From Opeltia flavorubescens (taxonomy: Eukaryota > Ascomycota > Lecanoromycetes > Teloschistales > Teloschistaceae): a stretch of DNA of 64,000 nucleotides. Position 1 is the first letter of the stretch. Every line of letters begins with the position of its first letter. Below are positions 1 to 11,525 of this stretch, piece by piece. The notes under the pieces were generated by a model. It saw only the letters and a list, made by a program, of their open reading frames with translations. It had not been told where the DNA came from and made no database searches. The stretch is taken from NCBI GenBank assembly GCA_000442125.1, contig KE546970.1, forward strand, positions 1,480,667-1,544,666, read 5' to 3'. Position numbers and translations under genes: made by a program.

Positions 1-1724
1 CCGGCAACAACGCCCACGCCAGCAGGGCACTAAACAGACACAAGCTGCTGCTGACGAAAAAGGGATCCTGGCCACCGCGCGTAGAATCTGCTCCGCCGGG
101 AGCGTTGTCCTGGATGATCGGGAAGAGGTAGGTGCCGACGAAGGCACCAATCTTACCGCACGCGGCTGCGATGGCGTAGTATTGGCCGCGGATAGCAGTG
201 GCGGAGGTTTTGGAGGCGACAAGGCCAATATTGTCGCCGGGGCCGGCTTCACCAAGGGAGAGGAAGATGCTGTAGCAAAGAGGACCTCGATCAGAGAAGG
301 GGAAAAAGAGAAATTTTATTAAGGAAAGGTTCAGAACATACCCGTATATCACCACAAAACCAGCCACATTCGCTTTTTTGTCCAGTATTCCATACAACCC
401 CGCCATCAGGAAACCCACTAAACCTTGGAGAAATACGAAGATGTAAAGAGCGCGACGGGGACCGATCCAATCGCTAATATACGCGCCGGCAATTGCGCCT
501 GGGAGGTAGAAGGCATTAACCAATGTTCCCCAGGCGAAACTCTTCCAGAGAGAGGTGTCGTCGCCGAGGATGAGGCTGATCCATTGCGTGGAGTAGATGC
601 TGAAGGAATAGGCGGAGAAATCGTAGATGAACCAGATGAGAGAGACGACAGCTAGACGGAGCCAATAGAACCTATTCGTCTTTTGTGAGCATCATCTTCT
701 CGTCGTATGCAACAGCGACGCTTGATTACGCACCTCAAAACCAGCAACCAAGGCGTTTTGGTATTTTTCATGGTCTCCCTCTTGAATTCCTCCGGTTCAT
801 CCAATTTCAACCGAAGCCACAGAAGACTCAATGGCGGTATCACGCCCAGTCCTAGCGATAACCGCCATACCAATCGAAGGTGGCTTTCCGAGCAGATCAA
901 GACCAGGATCATCGGAACGAGTGTAGAGAGGATAAAGCCGGCATCGATTTGCACATTGGTGAACATGATGAACCAGCGGTTCCGATGGCCGGATTTGAGT
1001 TCTCCGGTGTTTTCAGCACAGGCGACGCTGCCGGCTGGATATTCTCCGCTAAATCAATCACACCTCTGTCAGTCGGGCTTCACCGTGCCAGGATTCTCTA
1101 GGAAGTTCGAAACTTGTGATAGTTTTCTGCTCACCCAATACCAATCCCAATCAGAAACCGCCACGCCGTCAACGCAGCGAACATACCACCAAGATTCCCT
1201 CCCGCGCCATACGAACCGGCAGAGAGCGCGGCGAAGATTATAAGGATGATGGTCGAAGCCATGAGTGCCCATTTCCGCGAATAGTGATCGCTGACATAGC
1301 CGAAGAAGAGCTGTCCGACGACCGTTCCCGCGAAAGTTATGGCGGTGACGTTACTTTGGGCTGGGGATGCGGTGTAGGCTTTTCCGTAGAGCTTCTTGAG
1401 GATGGTGTTGACTTGGCCGATGACGCTGTGGAGCTTGATCAGCTCGAGATAGGTTGGTGCGCATGGAGGCGGACGTACCCGTTTAGATAGCCGTCGGAGA
1501 ATAATCCTAGGGAATGAAATGTCAGAGCTTTAATCGCAAGAACAAACATAAGTGAATGTGGAGAACCTACCGGCACCACAAGCAATCGTCGGCCAACTGC
1601 GATCCCATCTCCCCTTTGGTATCTCATCAATCGGAACCGCAGCATCATGCGCATACTCCCCAGTCGAATCGCCAGAAGGTGAACTCTCTTTCTCGCCGCG
1701 GCGCATCGAGAACTTCATGGTCGC
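1..1724 (-). CDS. Git1-type glycerophosphodiester/phosphate permease (MFS), C-terminus off the window
   Basis: Membrane transporter of the major facilitator superfamily. After an N-terminal cytosolic stretch of about 35 residues comes R-W-D-R-S-W-P-T-I-A-C-G-A-G, then G-L-F-S-D-G-Y-L-N-G-V-I-G and N-T-I-L-K-K-L-Y, the signature start of fungal Git1/inorganic-phosphate permeases. Later segments read F-F-G-Y-V-S-D-H-Y-S-R-K (the loop 2-3 MFS motif) and I-S-D-W-I-G-P-R-R. At least four exons are needed; introns lie near 1509-1570, 1430-1475, 1080-1135 and 690-735, and a further one near 290-340. I chose the ATG at 1724 because it gives the usual short N-terminus; an in-frame ATG at 1853 would add 43 residues. 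The gene runs off the left edge. Substrate (glycerophosphoinositol, glycerophosphocholine or phosphate) cannot be decided from sequence. Confidence 0.85.
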
Positions 1725-1859
1725 AATCAAGGACCGAAATTCGGCGACGATTCTTAAGGCTGAGACTTTGAAGATTGAGGTGCTGAAGAGAGCTTTTTGG
1801 AGTGGAGTGGAGAGACGGGAAGTGGAAGTTGAATCCCAACCCCGACCCCACATTTTGTA

Positions 1860-2202
1860 GATTTAGCCTTGGCGGCGGAGGAAGAGCTATCCATGGCTCG
1901 TGATCTTAGATCTGAGACCAATTGCGGCAGGTAGTACTAAGGTAAACCTCCGAATTAGTAGATCGATGAGGATGGGATGACATGTGTTTTTTACGTTGTT
2001 GAAAATGCGATCACGATTCTGCGGCTCCTGCNCAGAGTTTGAAAAGCTTATGTTGGCCAAGCACGTTCTACGGGGTAAAGCATCGTCATTGCAAGTACTT
2101 TGTCCTAGCCTATCCTCATCCAATCATTCAGTGGCCGTTCGGCATCCCTGAATAAATATCCACCAATGCATAAGCTCGTCGACACAATAATGAAAGTCTC
2201 AA
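1860..2202. other. intergenic, contains an N
   Basis: About 340 bases between the permease start and the methylthioadenosine phosphorylase stop. One unresolved base lies at 2032. I see no coding exon or RNA gene here; it should hold the permease promoter and the 3' end of the next gene. Confidence 0.6.
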
Positions 2203-3414
2203 CTACCCCGAGCCCACCCATTTACCCTCCTCGAAATATCCAGGGAAAAGCCATCTCAGCTTCTCCAACGCTTCCGGCGATCTACCCTCAACCTTCGTAA
2301 TCCCACCGGCCCCCTTCGTCATCCCCTTCCAATGCTCCGCATGCACAATCCCTTGATTCTCCTCCTTCCCAAGCTCCTCAATAATCGCCTCAACAGATCT
2401 CCGCGCATTGACCGAGTTCGCCGTCATATGCCCCATCACCATCTCCACGCTCACAGTCTCGTTGGTCTCATGCCAGCTATCGTAATCCGTACTCATGCAC
2501 ACCATGCTATACGCCATTTCCGCTTCTCTCGCTAGCTTCGCTTCCGGGATTGCGGACATGTTGATCACTGAAGCGTTGAGGACGTTTCGGTAGAAGAGCG
2601 ATTCGGCTCGGGTGGAGAATTGAGGACCTTCGATGCAGATGACTGTTCCTTTTGGATGTAATTGGGCGTTTTCACCTTCGAGGAGACCTGGCTTGCCGAT
2701 GGCTTTTGAGAGGACTTTGGAAAGCGCGGTATCGAAAGGATCGGCGAATCCGATATGACCAACCATTCCACCTTCGAAGAACGTCCATGGTCGTACCTAT
2801 AATCGCTCGGAGAGTGATTAGCCGCTGTCGACGATTTCAAAAGTCGATGCTTCCCGACGTCCGCGGATACGTGGTTTTGGAGTGTTCTCTCTTTCTCTTG
2901 GTCGACCTCCGATCCTCGCGACACAATGAATCTTCCTCGCAATCCAAATTGAGAACACTCACTCCTCGAGTCCAATCAATGACCTGATCAACAACCACAA
3001 AGTCTCTCGGCTTGACCTCCTCCTTCAAGCTACCCACGGCGCTGAAGGCTACCACGCACCTTACGCCAATCTTTCTCAGCGCTGCGATGTTCGCTTGATT
3101 CGGTATCTCGTGCGGCGCCAAGGAATGGTGAAGACCATGCCGAGCGAGAAAGGCGATTGCTACAGGTTTCTGGCTTGATCCACTCGGCATGTATGTCAAG
3201 ACAGAGATAGGCGAGGACGGGTATCCCCATGGCGTGGAAGGTGCTGGCAGTGATGCGACTGGAGTGAATGGTGGAGAAGGCAGTGAGGAGAGTCCAGTGC
3301 CACCGATGATCGCGATCTGGATCGGTTCTGCAGGTATGACCATGAGCTGCAAAATCGTCATATGAACAGCCGAAAAAGAATACCATTGTACGTTGTAGGT
3401 AATCCGGTAGCCAT
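2203..3414 (-). CDS. MEU1: S-methyl-5'-thioadenosine phosphorylase
   Basis: Phosphorolysis of methylthioadenosine to adenine and methylthioribose-1-phosphate in the methionine salvage pathway; cytosolic or nuclear trimer. Three exons: 3384-3414, 2963-3327 and 2203-2796. The tiny first exon encodes M-A-T-G-L-P-T-T-Y-N and splices over a 56-nt intron to E-P-I-Q-I-A-I-I-G-G-T-G, which restores the N-terminus usual for the family; the second intron is 166 nt. Diagnostic motifs are I-I-G-G-T-G (phosphate loop), A-R-H-G-x-x-H, P-N-Q-A-N-I-A-A-L, E-G-P-Q-F-S-T-R-A-E and N-M-S-A-I-P-E-A-K-L-A-R-E. Length (about 330 residues) is somewhat above the human enzyme but normal for fungi. Codon choice changes from C-ending to G-ending at about 2565. 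Confidence 0.95.
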
Positions 3415-3669
3415 TCTGTAAGGCCTAGACCGGCTGCGAATGTGTCGTTCACAGCTGAAGGAAGACCTGAAGATATTATGTTGCGGGATTTTGATGAGGT
3501 GCAAGAAGCATCTTCTTGAGTTTATCGAAGGTATCTTGCAGTGTATGTTATGCAAGATATGCGAAATGAAGTAGTGGGATGAAATCGACTGAAATTCATT
3601 TGTCGGATATTTTGGCGTCATCGGGTATGAAAAGCAATTCAATTGTGCTTTCGATGCCAGGGGGTTCCC

Positions 3670-5097
3670 CTAATCGAAAACCACTTTCTTTCCTTGGAAC
3701 GTTGCAGTCTTCTTCTGCTCCTTGGCGGTCTTCGCTGCTTGCCAAGATGGGTGCAGAGGCAAGTCGGCAGCTTGCTTCCTTTCTGCGATCCTTCTAGGTC
3801 CGACTGGATCGCTGTTCGCTCCACTGCTCGATGCTGCTCCCTTCGTAAAGCGCGATGCTTGGGGAACCCTATTCGTTCGGCCGTTTCCCCTTCTTTGATT
3901 TTCCCTTCCACCACTGGCTTGGGCACCTCTTCGGGCATCCCATCCTCGGTCTCTGTCAGACTCCTTTTTCTGCTTCTTCACATGGTTGGCGTTTTGACCA
4001 AACTTCTTCTCAGCAATCAAACGTCTTTCTTGTTGGCCTCGCCGGTTTTTCCGCCGTGTCTCTTCAGCAACCCCTTCCTCATCACTTCCTGGCTCAGAAC
4101 CTGACCAGTATCCCCCCATCATCAACGAAGGCAAAAATGTAGTTCCTTTTGGATTCACGGTCGATGTTTTCAGAGCCCGCGGACTGCCATGGGACTCAAG
4201 ATCTGGTGGTATCGCTGACTCTGAGGGGCTCGGTGAAGGAGAAGGGGACGAACTCCTGGACGTGTCTTTTTTAGAGTACGTATGCAGATCTTCAGACCCA
4301 GCTGCCTCAGAGAATCCCTCGAATGAATCGTCCGATGACCCAGCCAGTCGTGAATCGTAGTTTTCAAAATCAAGCTCTTCACCGCTGCCGTCTGCTTGAT
4401 CACTGTCACCTGGCCCTGCCTCGTCCGCCGCAAATGATTCCAATCCAGTATCTTCGGTGTGTCTATGAGCGTCCTGGCGAGTCCGACTGAGATCTTCCCC
4501 GTTGCTTCCCTGTACTCGCTGGTAGTCTTCTTTGCGCAATCTCTTCTTCTTACCGTCTCGTCGTTCATCGAGTCCAAAACATGCACGGATACTGTCCATC
4601 GAATCATTCATAGCCTTTTTGACTGGTTGAGAATTGAACAACCGTGCCTGGACGTTTGTATGAGCAGAATCTTGCGGCTTGGAGAGCTTATTTAGCTTAG
4701 TTTCTATCCACGATGGGAAATTAGGAGATGATATGATAGAAGTGGTCTTGATCATTGATTTGTATAGATAGAGCTCCGCTAGTGAATATACATCGAGAGA
4801 CTGTTAATGATGCGTTAGAATGATAGGATGATAGGCAAGAAGTCGACGTACCTTTAATGCGGCAACCTCAGCAGCAAGCCGCTTACTTTCACCATCATCC
4901 TGCGCTGCCTTTGCCGTCTTCTGCCTTCGACCAAGCTTTTGGCGCTCGAAACCTTTCGCTAACTTCAGGGCTTGACATAGTGTCTGCTTACTGCGTTCAA
5001 GCACGCTTTCCAGTCGTATCCCTTGCGTATTCGAAGCTCTCTTTACGGGCCTTTTCTGATTCACAGCAAAGTCATTCTCGCGTTTCCTCTTTGACAT
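3670..5097 (-). CDS. BUD22: BUD22/SRFBP1-like nuclear protein
   Basis: Likely nucleolar protein of the Bud22 family, needed in yeast for 40S ribosomal subunit (18S rRNA) maturation. Two exons, with a 51-nt intron at 4801-4851. The N-terminus is basic (K-R-K-R-E-N-D) and helical; the middle (about residues 150-330) is acidic and serine-rich, with a run of S-P repeats; the C-terminus carries the family signature H-P-S-W-Q-A-A-K, then K-K-T-A-T-F-Q-G-K-K-V-V-F-D directly before the stop. That C-terminal box is the basis for the assignment. Length about 450 residues fits fungal members. It is transcribed away from the membrane-protein gene that starts at 5518, across a 420-bp shared upstream region. 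Confidence 0.85.
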
Positions 5098-5202
5098 TGT
5101 GAAAGTAGTCGAAGGAGGATTGGATTCTTGTTCTCATAAGTTCAGAACAACAATTCCTAGATCCCTGGTAGGCAAGTCGTTTGCTTGAATGTCAGATCCG
5201 AC

Positions 5203-5214
5203 GCTTATATAAGC
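5203..5214 (+). promoter_or_regulatory. TATA-like palindrome
   Basis: A perfect 12-nt palindrome GCTTATATAAGC contains TATATAAG. It lies in the divergent region between the BUD22-like gene and the membrane-protein gene, about 300 bases upstream of the latter's ATG. Being symmetric, it could act as a TATA element for either gene. Function is inferred only from sequence. Confidence 0.35.
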
Positions 5215-5363
5215 AGAGTGCCTGTCAATGCCAGAAAATTGACACGAAGTCCTCCACGACATCAGCCCATGTATTAGTAAAGATTGGCTTCCCACGATCG
5301 AAACAGATACAAAGTCGATTTCTGCATGAGCGGCAGGAGCTAGAGAGCGAGCCTCGTCCTTAT

Positions 5364-5370
5364 CCAATCA
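5364..5370 (+). promoter_or_regulatory. CCAAT box (CCAATCA)
   Basis: CCAATCA matches the core bound by the fungal CCAAT-binding (HAP) complex, about 150 bases upstream of the ATG at 5518. Short motif, so chance occurrence is possible. Confidence 0.35.
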
Positions 5371-5517
5371 GGCTGCTCAACAGCGTAGAAGAAGCGTTAC
5401 ACTGCAGCCTAGAAGGAACTCTCCGTACAGTAGCTCATGCTTCATGCTTTTAATACTTCTACTATTCCTCACTTCCAGCTTTCTTGAATAGTCTCCTACG
5501 AAAAACCCCTCTACAAG

Positions 5518-6732
5518 ATGTCTACTTCGTTGACTGTGACTAAATTGATCTTAGCCAGCTTGTCTGGGCTAGGTTGTTATTTGACATGGTATCTTGCCTT
5601 GAATAATGAGAGCTTTGACCTGATGGCCAACCTTCGAGACCATGGTCCCCATGTCTTGCCATATACGGATAAAGCGCCCCTTAGGAAGCAATACACTGGC
5701 ATCGAGCTTGTCGATTACCAATTGACGGTCCTGGTATTGTTTTTCTACAATATGGTAGACGGATCTCATCCAAATGCTTGCTTGCAAGCATACCATTTTG
5801 GGGGTCAGATCATCTCTGGCTGGAGTCTGCTGGTCCTCGAAAGCTTACGCTGGGGCAATCGGTCAAGGCTCATTTCGTTGTAGGTCGCCCACATCTTAAA
5901 ATGTAAAACCTTCAAGACCTGATCTTCTAGTGTTGCCATCTGGGGTTTCATAATCCAAAATGCAGCATTTGCGGTAGTCATACCACTTTATTTCGTGACT
6001 CACCTTTCAACATCTCCGACTGTCTCATCTAGAAAACGAGATGATTTCCTACCGACGGGATCCATCGATCTGTCAAGTCTTCCGTATTCAGTCGCTTTGG
6101 GGTTTATCCTACCCTCGGTAGCAATGGCGCTGCCAGCTCCATCGGTCGTGAGTCATGAGAGGAAGCAGCTGTTCATCGCCATCTGGCAAGTGTTTCCGCT
6201 ATATATCGCTCTGTTCCAGCAGATCATCCCATCTATACGCCGCTATTTTGTGAAACCTTACATCATTGAGAATGAGATATACAAGAAGCGTACCGTTGGC
6301 ACTATGCGGACAGCCTATACATTGATGTTGACTGTCGCCACCATCACCCGGGTATCTGCTTGGACTGTTCCGTTATCCTCGATCCTCTTTCCCAGCATAT
6401 TTGCACCAGATACTGTTAACTCCCTGACCCCATTAGCAGTGTTTAAGCCGGCGGCTGTGACTGCTTCGGTGAAGATGCCATCGATCGCTGCTGGTTCATT
6501 ACTATTCCTGCAGCATGACGAGATGGTTGGAGCGGCTGCTACAGTCATTTGGTCATTGGCTCTTTACCTTAATGCTTCAGGAAAAAAGACGATGAGTAGC
6601 TGGGTTTCACTGGCTGTAAAGGGGGCTGGAATCGCGACTATTGCAGGGCCTCAGGGGTTTGCTGTCGCGGCAGTATGGGCAAGGGATGAAATCATCTTCG
6701 CCAATGACCAGACCGAGAAAAAGAGTAGGTGA
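5518..6732 (+). CDS. polytopic integral membrane protein of unknown function
   Basis: Two exons (5518-5879 and 5931-6732) joined by a 51-nt intron give about 387 residues. I count roughly eight hydrophobic segments, beginning with one at residues 5-30 and followed by V-D-Y-Q-L-T-V-L-V-L-F-F-Y-N, a segment at W-G-F-I-I-Q-N-A-A-F-A, and others up to the C-terminus, which ends in a basic K-K-S-R tail. There is no recognisable catalytic motif. The fold size and the early D-Y-Q-L-T-V-L-V-L-F-F-Y-N stretch recall a fungal family of uncharacterised membrane proteins that includes members of indole-diterpene clusters (PaxA/AtmA-like); this is from memory and unverified. Neighbours are housekeeping genes, so cluster membership is not supported. 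Confidence 0.75.
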
Positions 6733-6864
6733 AATCAAGAAGGTCTACTACCAGACGTGGCCACTCCATCCCTAGCTTCGAATGTGCGAGTTGTTCATAA
6801 ATTGAACTTGATGGATGGAAGTTTTATGTACAGTATATGCCATGTTCTATGATGCGACTCGCCG

Positions 6865-7846
6865 CTACTTCTTTGGCTCTTCCTTCTTCTCCTCTGGTTT
6901 CGGAGTCGGTAATTGGAACTCTTCTGGTTTTCTGTCTTTGCCAGGTCCAACTTGCTGCGGATATTGTCAGTTTTTGAACGAAAATCATACATGACTCATT
7001 CGCAATAACTCACCTCCCAAGCAGCTGTTCCTCCCTCAAAATTCCTGAAGGCTTGGGTGAGCTCCAAAGGCTCTACCACGATGCGCTTCTTCTCTTCGTC
7101 ATATCGTATCTCGGTGTATCCTGTCAAGGGAAAATCTTTTCGCAAAGGATGGCCATCGAAGCCGTAATCGGTCATGATACGTCGCAAATCTGGATGACCA
7201 ACGAAGAAAACACCAAAGAGGTCATAGACCTCTCTCTCATACCAATTTGCGCCATCGTAAAGTGACGTTATACTGGGTACTGGTGTTGCTTCGTCCGCAT
7301 ATGTCTTCACCCGTATCCGGCTATTATGCCTTACACTCAACAGGTTGTACACGATTTCGAATCGATTGTTTTTTGTAGGGTAGTCCACGGCGGTGATGTC
7401 TGCAACCATAGTATATTCGGCGGCTGTGTGGTATTTGAGGAATGATATTACCGGGATCACACCCGAGGGAGGAATATATATCGAAAGCTCATCTTTCCAT
7501 ACTGAGAACTGTTGGATGTATTTTGGGAGGGCGGAAATGAGATATTGGCCGTATGTGTGGAGAGATGCGGCTTTCTCTGCGTACTTGTCTGCGGGATTCA
7601 CCACTGGCGCGTGAAGTTTACCACCAGCTAAGTTGTCAATGAGTATAGATTCTGAGGAATGGATTTGTAGGACATACGAGGTCGTGGCGAATGCCTAAGG
7701 TTTGGGATCTCATCTTGTGAAGCTACCTCTTTCGATCGTATCAATGTGGTACTCAATTGTCGTGCACTGGATGATTTTCTTGACGCTGTAGCTGTAGATC
7801 GCAAGAAGCCCCTCAGGGAACCGGCTTTGCTGAGATTCGTAGCCAT
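6865..7846 (-). CDS. NADH:ubiquinone oxidoreductase 30-kDa subunit (NDUFS3/NuoC), mitochondrial
   Basis: Core subunit of the peripheral arm of respiratory complex I. Three exons; the first encodes a serine- and arginine-rich mitochondrial presequence ([14 protein letters not shown]) and splices at C-C-T|C-C-T-G-G to P-R-P-P-G-G-K-L-H. The central exon holds the conserved block [27 protein letters not shown] and [12 protein letters not shown]. The last small exon ends in a charged tail rich in P, E and K. Length (about 285 residues) fits fungi. It is divergent from NOT4 across about 350 bp. Confidence 0.97.
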
Positions 7847-8196
7847 AATTCGATGGTTCGTCTGTATCTATCTACATTTGAAACCGCAATTCAATGGCGA
7901 ACTGGTGCCACGACTTCTTGCATCAGCACTTCGCCCAAGAAGTCGGCAGCGACAGGGGTGGCGGCTGTTGCCGAGCGCTAGTGCCTCCTTCGAAGCGGTG
8001 CCATGGGGCCTCAAAAATCCTTTGCTTCAATCATACAACCACAGCATCAACAACAGCACATCACTATTCTCTAATAGATTCTCTCATATCACTCTTTGAT
8101 GTGTCTATAGTCCCTCATGACAGCATCTTATCCTCAACCAACCTTGTGTCAGTCACGCGTTGTCAATTCTCCTCGTCACCTCCTACCTTCTTCAAG

Positions 8197-10969
8197 ATGG
8201 CAAATCGAGTCCAACAAGATGCCTTTATGGATGATTCCGACGACTCATGGTGAGTCTTGGATGAACACTCTGTTTAAAGAGGGTTTGTGGTTTGCTGATA
8301 AGATTTGCCTTTAGCCCCCTATGTGTCGAAGAATTCGACCTTTCGGACAAGAACTTCAAGCCTTGTCCATGCGGATATCAGGTACACTCTTTATTTCCTA
8401 CATATCGCGCACATGCCGCGAACTTTTATACTTAGCTCGTGGACTCGAAAGGTCTCTTTACTGACTGTAGGATAGGTATGCCAATTCTGCTACAACAATA
8501 TCAAGAACAATATGAATGGCCTCTGCCCCGCATGTCGAAGACCATACGACGAGAAAAATATCGAATGGAAGATAGTCAGTCCAGAAGAGTGAGTTTTCAG
8601 TCAAGTCCTGCTTCATCGATGGGCAGTAATAACATGTCGATGCAGGCAAAAAGCAGACATAGCCCTTCAAGCACGAAAGAAGGCAATGGCCCGACAGAAA
8701 GAGTCAGAACGAAAACAAGTCGAGTCATTGAATCGAAAACATCTGGCGGGTCTTCGAGTCGTTCAGAAAAATCTTGTCTACGTTGTTGGCCTCAACCCTA
8801 AAAGCAAAGAAGAGGACCTTCTGAAAACGCTGAGAGGTGATCAATACTTTGGCCAATATGGACAAATCATCAAAATCGTTGTCAGTAAAGCCAAAGAGAA
8901 TGCCAGTGGAAGCAGCTCCATTGGAGTGTATGTTACTTTTGCGCGAAAGCAAGATGCCGCAAGCTGTATTGCTGCAGTCGACGGATCGCAGAATGGAGAC
9001 AGAACTCTAAGGTAAGCCTTGTCATAATATTGGAGAAGTCTCTGCTCATGATTACAGAGCTCAATTTGGAACGACAAAATACTGTTCGGCATATCTTCGC
9101 AACGAAACATGCAATAATCGCCAATGCATGTTTCTACACGAACAAGGCGAAGATCATGATAGTTTCAGTCGACAAGATCTTTCGTCCATCAACGCTGTCT
9201 CCACTCAACGCCCCGCGCCGCAATCATCAAGTTCATCAATAACAAAAGCGAGTCAACAGCCACCTCAACCACAGCCTCCTCCACAGCAAGCTCCTCAAGT
9301 TGTTACAGCTGCATCTCACTCCATGGCTCGGCACGGTAGCAGAGATGAGCCAATGAGTCGAAGTGATAGCGGCGACGGATCTGCGCTGCCATCTTCAGCC
9401 AGCTGGGCCACTAAATATGTCCAAGGTGAAAGTCGTCGCTCCAGTAAACCTTCCAGTGTGTCCGCGTCAAGTCCACAAGTCACGAACGCCGTTACCGTAT
9501 CATCGCAACCCTCTGTCAGTCAAGCATCCATCGCGTCCACGGTGGAGCAACAATCACAAACGCAAGATCAGCCAGCGGCTCCTATTTCTCAAAAACCCTC
9601 TTCACCACCGCCTCAGAAGCAGGTCCATCCCCTTGATCGCCTCATCAAGACCATTGCAAATTCAAGCTTCAAGTTCACTTTCGATCGAAGTCTTTACTCG
9701 CCAGAAGCGTTGCGAGAAATCGATGCTTTTCCACCACTTTTCGACGTAAATGGTGGTCTTGTGAGATACAAGATGGAGAGGGAGAGAGAAAAAGAGCGAT
9801 CAAAGCAGGAAAAGGTGGAACCAGATCGGCAAGAAAATAAGATTACGACGGATCTCAATCTAACGGAAGAGGACGAAACCCCTGCGAGTGGGAGTCTACA
9901 ATTAGGTGGAGAGCCAGAGACGGATGATGGCCGACATTCAGCAGGTGGGAGACAAAGCAGTGAACCTCGAAGCGCTATACAACCGCCCTTCATGGCTGGT
10001 GCTGGTGGAATGCCCTTTGGGAGCTCTTTCTTCGGTAATAACCAGATGGTCGGTGGACGCAGTCTCACACCTCAACAGCAACAGCAGTTATATCTGTTAC
10101 GAAGCGCGAATCATCAAAGCCCTGTGAATAATCAAGCACCACAAGGTTTCACAGGTCATACAAGTCATCACCATCAGCAGTCGAATCCATTTCAGAATCA
10201 AAGTCAAGGATTTAGTTTACCGGGTCATGCAAGACAAACTTCGCGTTTCAACTTTGCAAACGATAGCTCATCGGCTTCGACTGCTGTTAAACCAAATACT
10301 AATCCACAATTGATGGCTCAACAATCAGCCATGATGCCATCAAGTCAGAGCAAAAACTTCCAACATCAGACTATGCAACCAACGAACATCCATAAACCCC
10401 AGTTCTACAGTGGTGTTCAAGGTCCTCCTCCCGGCTTGAAGTCGAGCGGTACTCCTCCAATCAGCGGTGGGGGCATGTTTGGTCAAGGACATGGCTTTAC
10501 TCAACCTGTTGGGGGTCCAAGTACATTTAACAACCTCGGTGCGACTAAAAATACGAATGAACAGTTGATGCAAAATTTACTCCGTGGGAGAGGCGATACA
10601 ATGAATGGACAAGGGCTTGACGTGGGAAAGCGTGAGTTTGAATTTTCTTCCTTCCAAAATGCCCCGACCTCCAATGCCCCTGCATCCGCCTCTGCCCTCC
10701 TCGGCTCGCTTTATGGTTCGCAGCTTGGTACCTATAACGGGTATCAAGACCACAACCTTCAGAAGCAGAAGAAGAAGGGGAAGAAGCACAGACATGCTAA
10801 CACTTCCTCTTCTGGGGGAGGTGGTATAGTTGATCTTGCGGACCCGAGTATCTTACAAGCTAGAATGCACCATGGCGTTGCTGGGCAGGGGCAATTTGGG
10901 CTCCAAGGTCAAGGTGGGTACAACGCAAACAGCATGATGTACGGTGGCGGTTATGGTGGTCGCTGGTGA
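8197..10969 (+). CDS. NOT4: CCR4-NOT complex E3 ubiquitin ligase NOT4 (RING-RRM-C3H part)
   Basis: RING-type ubiquitin ligase of the CCR4-NOT complex, acting in mRNA decay and translational quality control. Exons: 8197-8249, 8315-8381, 8476-8588, 8646-9011 and 9058-10969. The C4C4 RING runs C-P-L-C-V-E-E-F-D ... C-P-C-G-Y-Q-V-C-Q-F-C ... C-P-A-C-R-R-P-Y and is split by two introns. A linker helix leads to the RRM (N-L-V-Y-V-V-G-L-N ... G-Q-Y-G-Q-I-I-K-I-V-V), followed by a C-x8-C-x4-C-x3-H finger spanning the fourth intron. The rest is low-complexity Q/P/S-rich sequence ending G-G-Y-G-G-R-W and a stop. A further 666-codon open frame downstream (next entry) is probably a 3' exon of the same gene, in which case this stop belongs to a short isoform. 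Confidence 0.93.
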
Positions 10970-11525
10970 TCTTCGGCATTTCGAATCCTTTTCTTCTTCA
11001 TGTTTTATTTTACGGCTATCATGAGGAGGTGTCCATCTGCTATTGATGCATGGGATAATCTGCACGATGGATAATATCACGGTGTTTTGGGGGAAATCAC
11101 GTGGACTTGGAGATGGCGGCCAACACTTGGGGTCTCCACGATCACCTTCTATTCTGTTCTTTATGCAACTTCGCATTTCATGTCACCGTCAGATGACGGT
11201 TGGCTTAATACGCTATCTGCATCTTCGTCCTCGTCGTGGCCAGCTTCATGTACGTAAATACCCCTTTTCCTGTCCTGCAGCTCAGGCAGGTATATAACAG
11301 ATCATTCTCTTACATACTTCTTCGAGATAGTATTACCGTTGATGCATGTGCCATGACGAGATTGACGATAGCGAAAACTTGACTTCTTTGTATCTTCTTC
11401 ATGGCTGCTGATCTCCAAGGGATTGATGGATTACTGTGCTGTGACCTGGCTGGATTTGGCGATCATCTTTTTATAAGACAGTGTTCAAGACTTTTGTGAA
11501 CTTATGCTGATACAATTAATTTGCA
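10970..11525 (+). other. NOT4 internal gap: long intron or 3' UTR
   Basis: About 550 bases without a convincing coding exon. The right end has intron-like signals: a branch-point-like TGCTGATA about 20 bases before TTAATTTGCAG at 11525. On the left, phase-compatible donors exist at 10914 (G|GTGGGT), 10956 (G|GTGGTC) and 10959 (G|GTCGCT), all phase 1, which fits the AA that begins the downstream frame. If not spliced, the stretch is the NOT4 3' UTR plus a promoter. Confidence 0.5.

Noticed and set aside
5518-6732. Terpenoid biosynthetic cluster
   Set aside because: Neighbours are ribosome biogenesis and complex I genes; no other biosynthetic enzyme is present.
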